From: Cyanobium sp. M30B3
Lineage (GTDB): Bacteria > Cyanobacteriota > Cyanobacteriia > PCC-6307 > Cyanobiaceae
Assembly: GCA_018399015.1 (NCBI GenBank)
Contig: CP073761.1
Location: 2,232,001 to 2,296,000, forward strand
DNA: 64,000 bases
Reading direction: 5' to 3'
The first letter of the stretch is position 1. Each line of letters opens with the position of its first letter. The translations under genes and the position numbers were made by a program. Of the stretch, positions 56,426-64,000 are shown piece after piece. Below the pieces are notes generated by a model. The model worked only from the letters and a program-made list of their open reading frames with translations, was not told the origin of the DNA and ran no database searches.

Positions 56426-56749
56426 ATGTCCAGCGCAGCCGCTGTCACCGACGCCTCTTTCGAGCAGGACGTGCTCAAGAGTGATGTGCCCGTGCTGGTG
56501 GATTTCTGGGCCCCCTGGTGCGGCCCCTGCCGCATGGTGGCGCCGATCGTGGATGAGATCGCCAAGGAATTCGAGGGCCAGATCAAGGTGTTCAAACTGA
56601 ACACCGACGAAAACCCCAACGTGGCCAGCCAGTACGGCATCCGCAGTATCCCCACCCTGATGGTGTTCAAGGGCGGTCAGAAGGTGGACACCGTGGTGGG
56701 CGCCGTGCCCAAGACCACCCTCTCCGGCACCATCACCAAGTACCTCTGA
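56426..56749 (+). CDS. trxA: Thioredoxin
   Basis: 107 residues, normal length. The active site WCGPCR is at residues 31-36 (C32, C35). VLVDFWAP precedes it, and the cis-Pro loop [11 protein letters not shown] near 75-85 follows. It reduces target disulfides in the cytosol with thioredoxin reductase. TAGATT at about 56395-56400 could be a -10, giving a very short leader. The upstream region holds two hairpins that insulate it from guaB3. Confidence 0.97.
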   Translation: MSSAAAVTDASFEQDVLKSDVPVLVDFWAPWCGPCRMVAPIVDEIAKEFEGQIKVFKLNTDENPNVASQYGIRSIPTLMVFKGGQKVDTVVGAVPKTTLSGTITKYL

Positions 56750-56871
56750 GCCTCCCGTCCCAACCCTTCCCGTCCACCACCGCCCGCAGCGGTGGCGGGA
56801 TCAGCCCGCTGCAGGCGCTGGCCCAGGCCATTGAGGGCCATCCCCAGCGCCGCACCATCGAACGGGCTGTC

Positions 56872-57837
56872 GTGTCCCTGCTGGAGATCTGCCGGCAGGA
56901 AACCGAGCCGGAGGCCTGGCGGATCATCCACGGCACCCTGGCCGACATCCACGAGGCCCTCACGGTGTTCCGCCCCTCGCGTCCGGTGAGGAAGGTGGCG
57001 GTGTTCGGCTCCGCCCGCACCACCGCCGACCAAGCCACCTACGTCCTGGCCCGGGAACTGGCCGCCGCGGCCGTGGCGGCCGGCTTCGAGGTGATCACCG
57101 GCGCCGGCGGCGGCATCATGGAGGCCGCAAACGAGGGCGCCGGCTGCGACGCCAGCTACGGCCTCAACGTGGACCTGCCGTTCGAGCAGCATCCCAACCC
57201 GATCGTGAGCAGCTGCGAGGGACGCCTGCTGCACTTCCGCTACTTCTTCACCCGCAAGCTGTTCTTCCTGCGCGAGAGCGACGCCGTGGTGGTGCTGCCC
57301 GGCGGCTTCGGCACCCTCGATGAGCTGTTCGAGTCGCTCACCCTGGTGCAGACCGGCCGCACCCCACCGGTGCCCGTGGTGCTGCTGGCCCCAGAGGGCG
57401 ATCACTTCTGGGCAAGCTGGCAGGTGGAGGTGCAGCGCCAGATGACCCACCGCGGCCTGATCTCACCGGAGGACCGCTCGCTGGTGTTCCAGGCCGACAG
57501 CGCCGAGGCGGCCATGGCTTACATCAGCCGCTTCTACCGGGTGTTCCACGCCGCCGAACTGCACAGCGACCGGGTGGAACTGCAGCTGAACGTGGCCGTG
57601 CCTGATACCGAGCTGCGCCAGCTCAACCGCGACTTCGACGACCTGGTGGACCAGGGGGTGATCGTGGCCGGCGAGACCAGCGATGAGGAAGGCCTGCTGC
57701 GGCCCTGCCTGCGCTTCCACTTCAACAGGCGCCGCATGGGCCGGCTTTACCAGCTGATCGAGGCCCTCAACGGCCTGGAGCTGCCCGCCTGCACCGCGCT
57801 GGAGCAACCTGGGCAGCGCCACTGCGTGCTGCCATGA
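56872..57837 (+). CDS. LOG family protein (TIGR00730), start uncertain
   Basis: 321 residues from GTG 56872. VAVFGSARTTADQATYVLAR, ITGAGGGIMEAANEGA (the GGG-ME lysine-decarboxylase-like motif) and DAVVVLPGGFGTLDELFESL (PGGxGTxxE) mark the LOG family, whose members release cytokinin bases from nucleotides in plants; the bacterial substrate is less sure. About 35 protein-like codons (SGGGISPLQALAQAIEGHPQ...) lie in frame upstream without ATG/GTG/TTG, so the true start may be non-canonical near 56750-56790. Overlaps hisH by four bases. Confidence 0.88.
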   Translation: MSLLEICRQETEPEAWRIIHGTLADIHEALTVFRPSRPVRKVAVFGSARTTADQATYVLARELAAAAVAAGFEVITGAGGGIMEAANEGAGCDASYGLNVDLPFEQHPNPIVSSCEGRLLHFRYFFTRKLFFLRESDAVVVLPGGFGTLDELFESLTLVQTGRTPPVPVVLLAPEGDHFWASWQVEVQRQMTHRGLISPEDRSLVFQADSAEAAMAYISRFYRVFHAAELHSDRVELQLNVAVPDTELRQLNRDFDDLVDQGVIVAGETSDEEGLLRPCLRFHFNRRRMGRLYQLIEALNGLELPACTALEQPGQRHCVLP

Positions 57838-58490
57838 CCCGGCTGGGCCTGATCGACTACGGCATGGGCAACCTGCACTCCGTGCAGCGGGCCTTCGAGC
57901 GGCTCGACACCAGCGTGGTGCCGGTGCTCGGCGGCGCAGCGGGCCAGGATCAGCTCTCAGCCTGCCAGGCCCTGATCCTGCCGGGAGTGGGGGCCTTCGA
58001 CCCGGCCATGGAGCGGCTGCACAGCAGCGGTCTCGACCGCCTGCTCACCCGGTGGTGCGCCGCGGGGAAACCGCTGCTGGGCATCTGTCTGGGGCTGCAG
58101 CTGCTGTTCGAGGCCAGCGATGAGGGCAGCAGTGCGGGCCTGGGTGTGCTGCCCGGGCGGGTCAGGGCCCTGCCGCGCCAGCCGGGCCACCCGATTCCCC
58201 ACATGGGCTGGGAGCCGTTGATCGCCTGCAACCCCAGTCCGCTCCTGCCCCTGGACGCTCCCCCCTCCTGGGTGTATTTCGTGCACTCCTTCGCCGCCGA
58301 ACCCAGCGATCCCGCCGTCACCGCCGCCCGGGTGGACTTCGCGGGCACAGCGGTCACCGCCGCCGTATGGAAAGGGGCGATCGGTGCCTGCCAGTTCCAC
58401 CCCGAGAAATCCGGCCCCCACGGCGAAGCCATCCTGCGCCGCTGGCTGCAGTGGCTGCGGGGTGGAGAAGAACCGGCCGGGCAGCCGTGA
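57834..58490 (+). CDS. hisH: Imidazole glycerol phosphate synthase glutaminase subunit
   Basis: 218 residues, class I amidotransferase. LGLIDYGMGNLHSVQRAFER starts it, C85 in LLGICLGLQLLFEAS is the catalytic nucleophile, and ACQFHPEKSGPHGEAIL carries the His/Glu pair. It provides ammonia to HisF for histidine and purine-linked synthesis. ATG overlaps the LOG stop (ATGA); the stop overlaps the rsmD GTG (GTGA), so LOG-hisH-rsmD form one operon. HisF is not in the window. Confidence 0.96.
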   Translation: MTRLGLIDYGMGNLHSVQRAFERLDTSVVPVLGGAAGQDQLSACQALILPGVGAFDPAMERLHSSGLDRLLTRWCAAGKPLLGICLGLQLLFEASDEGSSAGLGVLPGRVRALPRQPGHPIPHMGWEPLIACNPSPLLPLDAPPSWVYFVHSFAAEPSDPAVTAARVDFAGTAVTAAVWKGAIGACQFHPEKSGPHGEAILRRWLQWLRGGEEPAGQP

Positions 58491-59107
58491 GCCTGCGTCT
58501 CAGCGGCGGTCGGCGCCTGCAGAGCCCGAGCGGCGCCACTGCCAGGCCCACTCCCTCCCGGGTGCGCCTGGCGCTGATGAACATCCTGGCGGCCGAGCTG
58601 CCCGGCAGCCGCTGGCTCGATCTCTGCAGCGGCAGCGGCGTGATGGCCTGCGAGGCCCTGCAGCGGGGAGCCGCGGCGGTGGTGGCCGTGGAGCAGGACC
58701 GCCGCCATGTCGCCGTGGCCCGGGCCAACCTGGAGGCGGTGCGGGCTGGCCTGGCCAGCCAACCCAGCGTGCGGGTCGACTGCGCCGAGGTGGGTAGCTG
58801 GCTCCGCCGCCCGCTGAGCCCAGATGCCAGGGGCGCGGAACCGTCCGTAGCTCCCGGCCAACCGGCCTTCCATCTGATCTACGCCGACCCGCCCTACGCC
58901 TCAGCGCTGTACCCGGCGATCTGCGCAGGGGTGGCAGCTGGCCACTGGCTCAGGGCCGATGGCACGCTGATGCTGGAGTGCGCCAGTTCAGCGGTTCCGG
59001 CGCTGGTGGAGCTGCCGGGCCACTGGACCCTGCGCGATCAGCGCCGTTACGGCAGCACAACCGTGATCCTGCTTCAACCGTCGAGCAGGGAGCCGCGGCG
59101 ATACTGA
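58487..59107 (+). CDS. rsmD: 16S rRNA (guanine966-N2)-methyltransferase
   Basis: 206 residues from GTG 58487, overlapping the hisH stop. The N terminus [14 protein letters not shown] and [15 protein letters not shown] match Rsm[21 protein letters not shown] binds SAM and [13 protein letters not shown] is the catalytic D-P-P-Y. It methylates G966 (E. coli numbering) of 16S rRNA in the 30S subunit. The 3' end overlaps petG, which lies on the other strand. Confidence 0.93.
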   Translation: MSLRLSGGRRLQSPSGATARPTPSRVRLALMNILAAELPGSRWLDLCSGSGVMACEALQRGAAAVVAVEQDRRHVAVARANLEAVRAGLASQPSVRVDCAEVGSWLRRPLSPDARGAEPSVAPGQPAFHLIYADPPYASALYPAICAGVAAGHWLRADGTLMLECASSAVPALVELPGHWTLRDQRRYGSTTVILLQPSSREPRRY

Positions 59108-59187
59108 TTCCAGGCAGCCACGAACAGCCCCATCAGGGTCACGGGAATCAGACCGAGCACAATGCCGCAGAGCAGGGGTTCGATCAT
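59074..59187 (-). CDS. petG: Cytochrome b6f complex subunit 5
   Basis: 37 residues, the exact family length. It opens [20 protein letters not shown] and ends with [11 protein letters not shown] after a single membrane helix. PetG is a small structural subunit of cytochrome b6f in the thylakoid membrane. ATG 59187 is well defined; the gene overlaps the rsmD end (convergent) by 34 bases and is divergent from the cytochrome c gene. Confidence 0.93.
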   Translation of the reverse strand: MIEPLLCGIVLGLIPVTLMGLFVAAWNQYRRGSLLDG

Positions 59188-59262
59188 GGGGAGGCCCGAA
59201 ACGTCGGTCGAGGCACAATTGTTCCACGTCACAGCCCGGTCGGCCCGCCTTTGTCTCCACCC

Positions 59263-59694
59263 GTGACCATTCCCCCCAGCTCCAGCAGCACCGCGATGGC
59301 CACGCCTGCGCCGCAAGCCCCCGTGGCCGCGCCCGCCCCAGCCCTCTCGCGTGGGCTGGCCGCAGGCCTGGTGCTGGCGGCGGCAACGGCCTGCATCGTG
59401 GTGGTGCTGCTGGTGCTGCCCAGTGCCCGCACCGATCCCTACACCCGCCAGACCCTGGCCCTGCAGGGGTCGGTGGAGCACGGCGCCCTGCTGTTCCGGC
59501 TCAACTGCGCCGGCTGCCACGGCATCGCCGCCCAGGGGCTGGTGGGTCCCGACCTGCATGGCGTGGCCGAGCGCAAGAACCAGCGCCAGCTGATCCAGCA
59601 GGTGGTGAGCGGCCGCACCCCCCCCATGCCCCGCTTCCAGCCCGAACCCCAGGCGATGGCCGACCTGCTCGCCTATCTCAACGGGCTGGTGTGA
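59263..59694 (+). CDS. cytM: Membrane-anchored cytochrome c (cytM-like)
   Basis: 143 residues from GTG 59263 (TTG 59251 or ATG 59296 possible). An N-terminal Pro/Ala-rich stretch and one membrane helix (about 30-52, [20 protein letters not shown]) precede the heme site C82-A-G-C85-H86. The likely axial Met122 lies in TPPMPRF. Size and layout fit cytochrome cM, a low-level electron carrier in cyanobacterial membranes. Stop overlaps the TrmJ-type gene (GTGA). The symbol is a family-level assignment. Confidence 0.75.
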   Translation: MTIPPSSSSTAMATPAPQAPVAAPAPALSRGLAAGLVLAAATACIVVVLLVLPSARTDPYTRQTLALQGSVEHGALLFRLNCAGCHGIAAQGLVGPDLHGVAERKNQRQLIQQVVSGRTPPMPRFQPEPQAMADLLAYLNGLV

Positions 59695-60482
59695 GCGAGC
59701 TTCGCCCGGACCCCGGGCTGGTGTTGGTGCTGGTGGAGCCGGCCGGCCCCCGCAACGTGGGCAGCGTGGCCCGGCTCTGCGCCAACTTCCAGGTGGACGA
59801 ACTGCGGCTGGTGGCCCCCCGTTGCGATCACCGCGGCGAGGAGGCCCGCCAGATGGCCGTGCATGGCGCCGCCGTGCTGGAGCGGGCCCGGCTGTTTCCC
59901 ACCCTGGCCGCCGCCCTGGCGGACTGCCGGCGGGTGGTGGCCAGCAGCGGCCGGCGCAGCGGCGAACCCCTGCCGCTGCAGTCCCCGTGCCAGGCCCTGG
60001 CCTGGCTGCTTGAGCCGTCCTCCGCCCCGCATCCTTCGCCGTTGGCCCTGGTGTTCGGCCGGGAGGACCGGGGCCTGAGCAACGCCGAGCTGCTGCAGGC
60101 CGGACGCCTGCTCTGCATCGACACGGGCGCCAGCTACGGCTCGCTCAACCTGGCCCAGGCCGCGGCGATCGTGCTGCACCAGTGGCGGCTGCTGCGCCAG
60201 GGCCCCTCGCTCCAGCCCGAACAGCCCCAGCCCCACCGGGCACCCGAGCCCGGTGCCCGCGGCCCCCTGGAGGCCATGCTCTCCGACGCCGAGGCCCTGT
60301 TGCTGGAGGTGGGCTTCCTCTACCCCCACACCGCCGCTGCCCGGATGGCCAAGCTGCGTGCCCTGCTGCAGAGGGCCCAGCCCGGCAGCGAGGAGGTGGC
60401 CCTGCTGCGGGGCATGGTGCGCCAGCTGCGCTGGGCCAGCAGGCAGGGCTCTGCCGGGAGCCCCCCTGGCCGGACCCCTTAG
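59691..60482 (+). CDS. TrmJ/TrmH-type RNA methyltransferase (SPOUT)
   Basis: 263 residues from GTG 59691. [20 protein letters not shown] (motif 1), [20 protein letters not shown] (motif 2) and [18 protein letters not shown] (motif 3) form the SPOUT knot. A C-terminal helical extension ([34 protein letters not shown]) is as in TrmJ, which 2'-O-methylates tRNA position 32. Coupled to the cytochrome c gene. Whether tRNA or rRNA is the target cannot be read from sequence alone. Confidence 0.88.
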   Translation: MSELRPDPGLVLVLVEPAGPRNVGSVARLCANFQVDELRLVAPRCDHRGEEARQMAVHGAAVLERARLFPTLAAALADCRRVVASSGRRSGEPLPLQSPCQALAWLLEPSSAPHPSPLALVFGREDRGLSNAELLQAGRLLCIDTGASYGSLNLAQAAAIVLHQWRLLRQGPSLQPEQPQPHRAPEPGARGPLEAMLSDAEALLLEVGFLYPHTAAARMAKLRALLQRAQPGSEEVALLRGMVRQLRWASRQGSAGSPPGRTP

Positions 60483-60509
60483 CGTCAGTTCACCTCCACC
60501 CCTGGTGCC

Positions 60510-61583
60510 TTGACCACCGGCCGTCCCGCCCGACCACCCCGCAGCAGCTGGGGCCAGCCCGTGCGCCTGTTGCTGCGTCTGATCGTGATGGGGGTGGGCC
60601 TGGGGGTGATCACCGGCACGGGCCTGCGCCTGCTGGCTCCCCACCTGGCCGAGGGGCCGATCAAGCTTCCGGGCAGCCGGGCCAGCGCCGGCCTGAGCAC
60701 CGCGGCGGCCACCCCGAGGGGCCTCAAGGCCGGCAGCTTCGAGGCGCGCAGCGAACTCACCGCCCTCAGCCAGCAGTGGCAGCAGCTGGCGGCGGCCCAG
60801 AAGGACCTGCAGGCCACCGGCTTCCTGCTGGTGCTGGATGACGGCCGCTTTGCCCAGCTCAATGCCGACCAGCCGATGCCGGCGGCCAGCTCGATCAAGA
60901 CGCCGATCCTGCTGGTGGCCCTCGACGCGCTGGACCAGGGCAAGCTGCGCTGGAACCAGCCCCTCCAGCTCACCAAGGAGCTGGTGGGCGGCGGCGCCGG
61001 CTGGATGGGCAGCAAGCCGATTGGCACCCGCTTCCCCCTCCACGAGGCCGCCACCGAGATGATCCGGGTGAGCGACAACAGCGCCACGAATCTGGTGATT
61101 CAGCAACTGGGCGGCAAGGCGTCCGTCAACGACCGCTTCAAGGCCAAGGGGCTCAACGCCACGGTGCTGAACAACTGGCTGCCGGACCTCGACGGCACCA
61201 ACACCTCCAGCAGCCGCGACCTGGCCCGCACGATCGCCCTGGTGGACATCGGCGAGCGGCTCAGTCCCCACGCCCGCGACCTGTTCCGCGAAATCATGGC
61301 CACCTCCCAGACCAACACGATGATTCCGGCCGGCCTGCTCAAGGGCCTGGGCAAGAGCAGCACCGACCCCGATGCTGAGCTGCTCAGCCAGGGCATCACG
61401 GTGTACAACAAAACGGGCGACATCGGCACGGCCTACGCCGACGCGGCCCTGATTCACCTGCCCACCGGCCAGCGGGCCGTGGCCGCCTTCATGGTGAAGG
61501 GCCCCTTCAACGACCCCCGCTCCACCGAACTGATCCGGGCGATGGCCGGCGGAATCTCCAAAACCCTGGTGGGAACGAAATGA
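60510..61583 (+). CDS. Class A beta-lactamase-like serine hydrolase, membrane-anchored
   Basis: 357 residues from TTG 60510. A basic N terminus and a membrane helix (RLLLRLIVMGVGLGVITGTG) are followed by the penicillin-binding fold: S127-S-I-K130, S188-D-N190 and K301-T-G303. The Glu-x-x-Leu-Asn omega-loop motif of true class A enzymes is not clear (WLPDLDGTNTSS is present instead), so it may hydrolyse or sense cell-wall peptides rather than beta-lactams. It probably faces the periplasm. Overlaps the DUF3370 gene start by four bases. Confidence 0.82.
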   Translation: MTTGRPARPPRSSWGQPVRLLLRLIVMGVGLGVITGTGLRLLAPHLAEGPIKLPGSRASAGLSTAAATPRGLKAGSFEARSELTALSQQWQQLAAAQKDLQATGFLLVLDDGRFAQLNADQPMPAASSIKTPILLVALDALDQGKLRWNQPLQLTKELVGGGAGWMGSKPIGTRFPLHEAATEMIRVSDNSATNLVIQQLGGKASVNDRFKAKGLNATVLNNWLPDLDGTNTSSSRDLARTIALVDIGERLSPHARDLFREIMATSQTNTMIPAGLLKGLGKSSTDPDAELLSQGITVYNKTGDIGTAYADAALIHLPTGQRAVAAFMVKGPFNDPRSTELIRAMAGGISKTLVGTK

Positions 61584-63040
61584 TGCGCATCGCCCCCATG
61601 CTCTCCCTGCTGCTGGCCGGCTCGGCCCTGCTGGCGCCCACCGGCCCCGGCCAGGCCCAGGTCAAGGGCCAGCCCCGCAACGCCGCTCCCCAGGCTGCCC
61701 CCGCCCCGCCCGTGCTGCGCCGCCAGGCCGTCGCGCCCCTGCCCGGCAGCCTCGACCAGGTGCTGCTGGTGAACGACAACAACCCCGAGCTGATCAGCGG
61801 GCCGGGGATCCTGCTCTCCACCTTCCCGGCCGCCGGCCGGGGGGTGCCGGAGGCCCACCTCGACGTGGTGCTCAAAGGCCGCTTCGACCTGTTCAGCCAC
61901 CACGTGTTCGCCGGCAAGCCGGAAACCCTCGACTCCACCCTCTGGCTGGCGGTTGTGGCCCAGCCCCGGGGCGATCAGCCCGTGACCCTGCGGCTGCTGG
62001 GCGGCTCCACGGCCCTGTCCCAGTCGCTGGATCCGGCCATGGCCGGAGCCCCCTTCCTGCCCCTGCCGCCCCTGCTGGCCGAGAGCACCACGCCGGCCTG
62101 GGCGGGCCCGGGCAGCCGGGTGGCCACCGAACTGCTGATGCGGCGCAACAGCAGCGAGATCCCCAGCAGCTGGACCCTCCCCCCCGGCACGCCGAGCACC
62201 CTGCTGGTGCTGCCCCTGCCGGTGCGGGGCCTCGACCCCCTGCTCAATGGCCGCAACCTGCAGCTGCGCCTGGAGAGCGACGGGCCGGTGAGCCTGGCCA
62301 CCCTGGCCGCCTTCGGCGGCAACACCACTCCGCCGGCGCCCGAGAGCTGGGCCCGCCTGCTGGATGGCCCGCTCAGCCCCAAGGAGCACCAGCCCACCCC
62401 CCGCGGCGCCAGCGGCCGGATCATCTACTCGCGGGTGAGCGGCGTGCAGGAGGGCAGCGTCTGGCGGGCCACGATCACCGATCCGGGCCAGCGCTGGCTC
62501 AGTGCCGGCGCCGCGCCGATCTCCTGGCCGATCGCCTCCCTGGAGCGCGGCACCCTGGGCACGGGCCAGGTGCAGACCGCCGAGCTCAAGGCCTTCTATC
62601 CCGGCACCGCCTGGGCGGCCCACGGCAACTACGGCGTGGAGTACGACCTCTCCATCCCCCTGCGCAACACCGGCTCAGCCCCGGTGCAGCTGGAGTTGGC
62701 CCTGGAGTCGCCGATCAAGGGCGACCAGGCCCAGGGGGGCCTGCGCTTCAACGTCACCCCCTCGCGGGCGGTGATGTTCCGCGGCCCGGTGGAGGTGAGC
62801 GGCCTCGATGGCCCGGGCGGGCGGCCCTCGGCGCGGCGCCGCTTCCACGTGGTGCAGCGGGCCGGCGACCGCAGCCCGGCCCTGGGCACGATCAGCCTGG
62901 CTCCCGGCGCGATGCGCAATGTGCGCGTGCGGCTGATCTACCCGGCCGATGCCAGCCCGCCCCAGGTGCTGAGCCTGCTGCCGGTGGCTGCTCAAGCGCC
63001 TGTGAAACAATCGGCCCACCAGCCCGCTTCCTCCCTCTGA
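61580..63040 (+). CDS. DUF3370 domain protein, exported
   Basis: 486 residues. A signal-peptide-like start (IAPMLSLLLAGSALLAPTGP) and a Pro/Ala linker are followed by DUF3370 features: NDNNPELISGPGILLS, LFSHHVFAGKPETLDSTLWL and AHGNYGVEYDLSIPLRNTG. The family is found mainly in cyanobacteria and is of unknown function. It may be periplasmic or on the surface. A second ATG (61583) follows the first directly. Overlaps chlI by one base (TGATG), so it shares its transcript. Confidence 0.85.
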   Translation: MMRIAPMLSLLLAGSALLAPTGPGQAQVKGQPRNAAPQAAPAPPVLRRQAVAPLPGSLDQVLLVNDNNPELISGPGILLSTFPAAGRGVPEAHLDVVLKGRFDLFSHHVFAGKPETLDSTLWLAVVAQPRGDQPVTLRLLGGSTALSQSLDPAMAGAPFLPLPPLLAESTTPAWAGPGSRVATELLMRRNSSEIPSSWTLPPGTPSTLLVLPLPVRGLDPLLNGRNLQLRLESDGPVSLATLAAFGGNTTPPAPESWARLLDGPLSPKEHQPTPRGASGRIIYSRVSGVQEGSVWRATITDPGQRWLSAGAAPISWPIASLERGTLGTGQVQTAELKAFYPGTAWAAHGNYGVEYDLSIPLRNTGSAPVQLELALESPIKGDQAQGGLRFNVTPSRAVMFRGPVEVSGLDGPGGRPSARRRFHVVQRAGDRSPALGTISLAPGAMRNVRVRLIYPADASPPQVLSLLPVAAQAPVKQSAHQPASSL

Positions 63041-64000
63041 TGCCAGCCCGCCAGCGCAGGGTCTATCCCTTCACCGCGATCGTGGGCCAGGAGGAGATGA
63101 AGCTGGCCCTGCTGCTCAACGTGATCGATCCGCGCATCGGCGGCGTGATGATCATGGGCGACCGGGGCACGGGCAAATCCACCACGATCCGGGCCCTGGC
63201 CGACCTGCTGCCCGAGATCGACGTGGTGGCCGGCGACCCCTACAACAGCTCCCCCAGCGATCCCGACCTGCAGAGCGCCGAGGTGCGCCAGCGGGCCGAA
63301 CAGGGCGAGCAGCTGCCGGTGGAGCCCCGCCAGGTGCCGATGGTGGACCTGCCCCTGGGCGCCACCGAAGACCGCCTCTGCGGCACCATCGACATCGAGA
63401 AGGCCCTCAGCGAAGGCGTGCGGGCGTTTGAGCCCGGCCTGCTGGCCAAGGCCAACCGCGGCCTGCTCTATGTGGATGAGGTGAACCTGCTCGACGACCA
63501 CCTGGTGGACGTGCTGCTGGATTCGGCGGCCTCGGGCTGGAACACGGTGGAGCGCGAGGGCGTGAGCGTGCGCCACCCGGCCCGCTTCGTGCTGATCGGC
63601 TCCGGCAACCCCGAAGAAGGGGAGCTGCGGCCCCAGCTGCTCGATCGCTTCGGCATGAGCGTGGAGGTGCGCACCGTGCGCGACCCCGAGCTGCGGGTGC
63701 AGGTGGTGGACCAGCGCACCGCGTTTGACAACGACCCCGACAGCTTCAACACCGCCGTTCAGCCCAGCCAGGATGCCCTCCAGGATCGGGTGATCGCGGC
63801 TCAGACTCTCCTGCCACAAGTCCAAATCGACGACGACCTGCGCATCCGCATCAGCGCCATCTGCGGCGAGCTGGATGTGGACGGCCTGCGCGGCGACATC
63901 GTGACCAACCGCGCCGCCCGGGCCCTGGCGGCCTTCGAGGGCCGCACCGAGGTGACGGAAGACGACGTGGCCCGGGTGGCCGCCTGCTGCCTGCGCCACC
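63040..64000 (+). CDS. chlI: Magnesium chelatase subunit I (cut by window end)
   Basis: The first 320 residues of an AAA+ chelatase subunit; the 3' end lies beyond 64000. VYPFTAIVGQEEMKLALLLN, Walker A MIMGDRGTGKSTTIRALADL near 38-57, GLLYVDEVNLLDDHLVDVLL (Walker B) and RFVLIGSGNPEEGELRPQLL (sensor 1) are ChlI/BchI hallmarks. It hydrolyses ATP with ChlD and ChlH to insert Mg2+ into protoporphyrin IX, the first committed step to chlorophyll. Start ATG overlaps the DUF3370 stop. Confidence 0.97.
   Translation, partial: MPARQRRVYPFTAIVGQEEMKLALLLNVIDPRIGGVMIMGDRGTGKSTTIRALADLLPEIDVVAGDPYNSSPSDPDLQSAEVRQRAEQGEQLPVEPRQVPMVDLPLGATEDRLCGTIDIEKALSEGVRAFEPGLLAKANRGLLYVDEVNLLDDHLVDVLLDSAASGWNTVEREGVSVRHPARFVLIGSGNPEEGELRPQLLDRFGMSVEVRTVRDPELRVQVVDQRTAFDNDPDSFNTAVQPSQDALQDRVIAAQTLLPQVQIDDDLRIRISAICGELDVDGLRGDIVTNRAARALAAFEGRTEVTEDDVARVAACCLRH

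Overview
The window reads as chromosome from a high-GC picocyanobacterium of the Cyanobium/Synechococcus type. The evidence is petG (cytochrome b6f), the start of chlI (Mg-chelatase), crtE and crtL (carotenoids), a CAAD/CurT-like thylakoid protein, a GuaB3-type IMPDH-like enzyme, a cytM-like cytochrome c and HIP1 octamers GCGATCGC (for example 7947-7954 and 30729-30736). The genus is inferred from gene content and base composition only. I saw no rRNA or tRNA gene, CRISPR array or intact insertion sequence.

Layout. (1) 1-10.3 kb is core: a divergent PAP2-family protein, crtE, folD, a 7TM-HD phosphohydrolase, galE, a DUF6165 protein, an SLC13-type transporter and a DUF1800/DUF1501 exported-protein pair. 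(2) 10.3-42.8 kb is an accessory surface-glycan and secretion region. It opens with gmd-fcl (GDP-L-fucose supply). A markedly AT-richer stretch (12.5-20 kb) follows, with four sulfotransferase-like genes and apparent gene debris. Then come glycosyltransferases (GT4, three GT2-type, a GT2+GT4 fusion, GT61) and a SAM methyltransferase. Next is a tightly coupled type I secretion operon (parvulin-like PPIase, ABC exporter, HlyD-type adaptor, two-TM protein). It is followed by a protein with an internal duplication, a TPR/GT9-like transferase, an AT-rich acidic RTX-like protein that is a plausible export cargo, and another GT2-type protein. (3) 42.8-64 kb is core again: an orphan sugar-ABC permease with leuA, a GH57 glucan enzyme, gyrA with an acetolactate-decarboxylase-like protein and crtL, a DUF39 protein, CAAD, guaB3, trxA, LOG, hisH, rsmD, petG, a cytM-like gene, a TrmJ-type methyltransferase, a beta-lactamase-like protein, a DUF3370 protein and chlI (cut by the window end).

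How it may work together (inference): gmd/fcl make GDP-fucose and galE supplies UDP-galactose. The glycosyltransferases build a glycan that the sulfotransferases could sulfate, and the type I system could export an acidic surface protein that may carry it or anchor it. The co-location and repeated translational coupling (ATGA, TGATG) in the secretion part are visible in the sequence. The substrate, the glycan and the link between the two halves are not shown by sequence.

Many genes overlap by 1-4 bases, so start codons were often placed by coupling. Several starts are non-ATG (TTG/GTG) and are flagged as uncertain.
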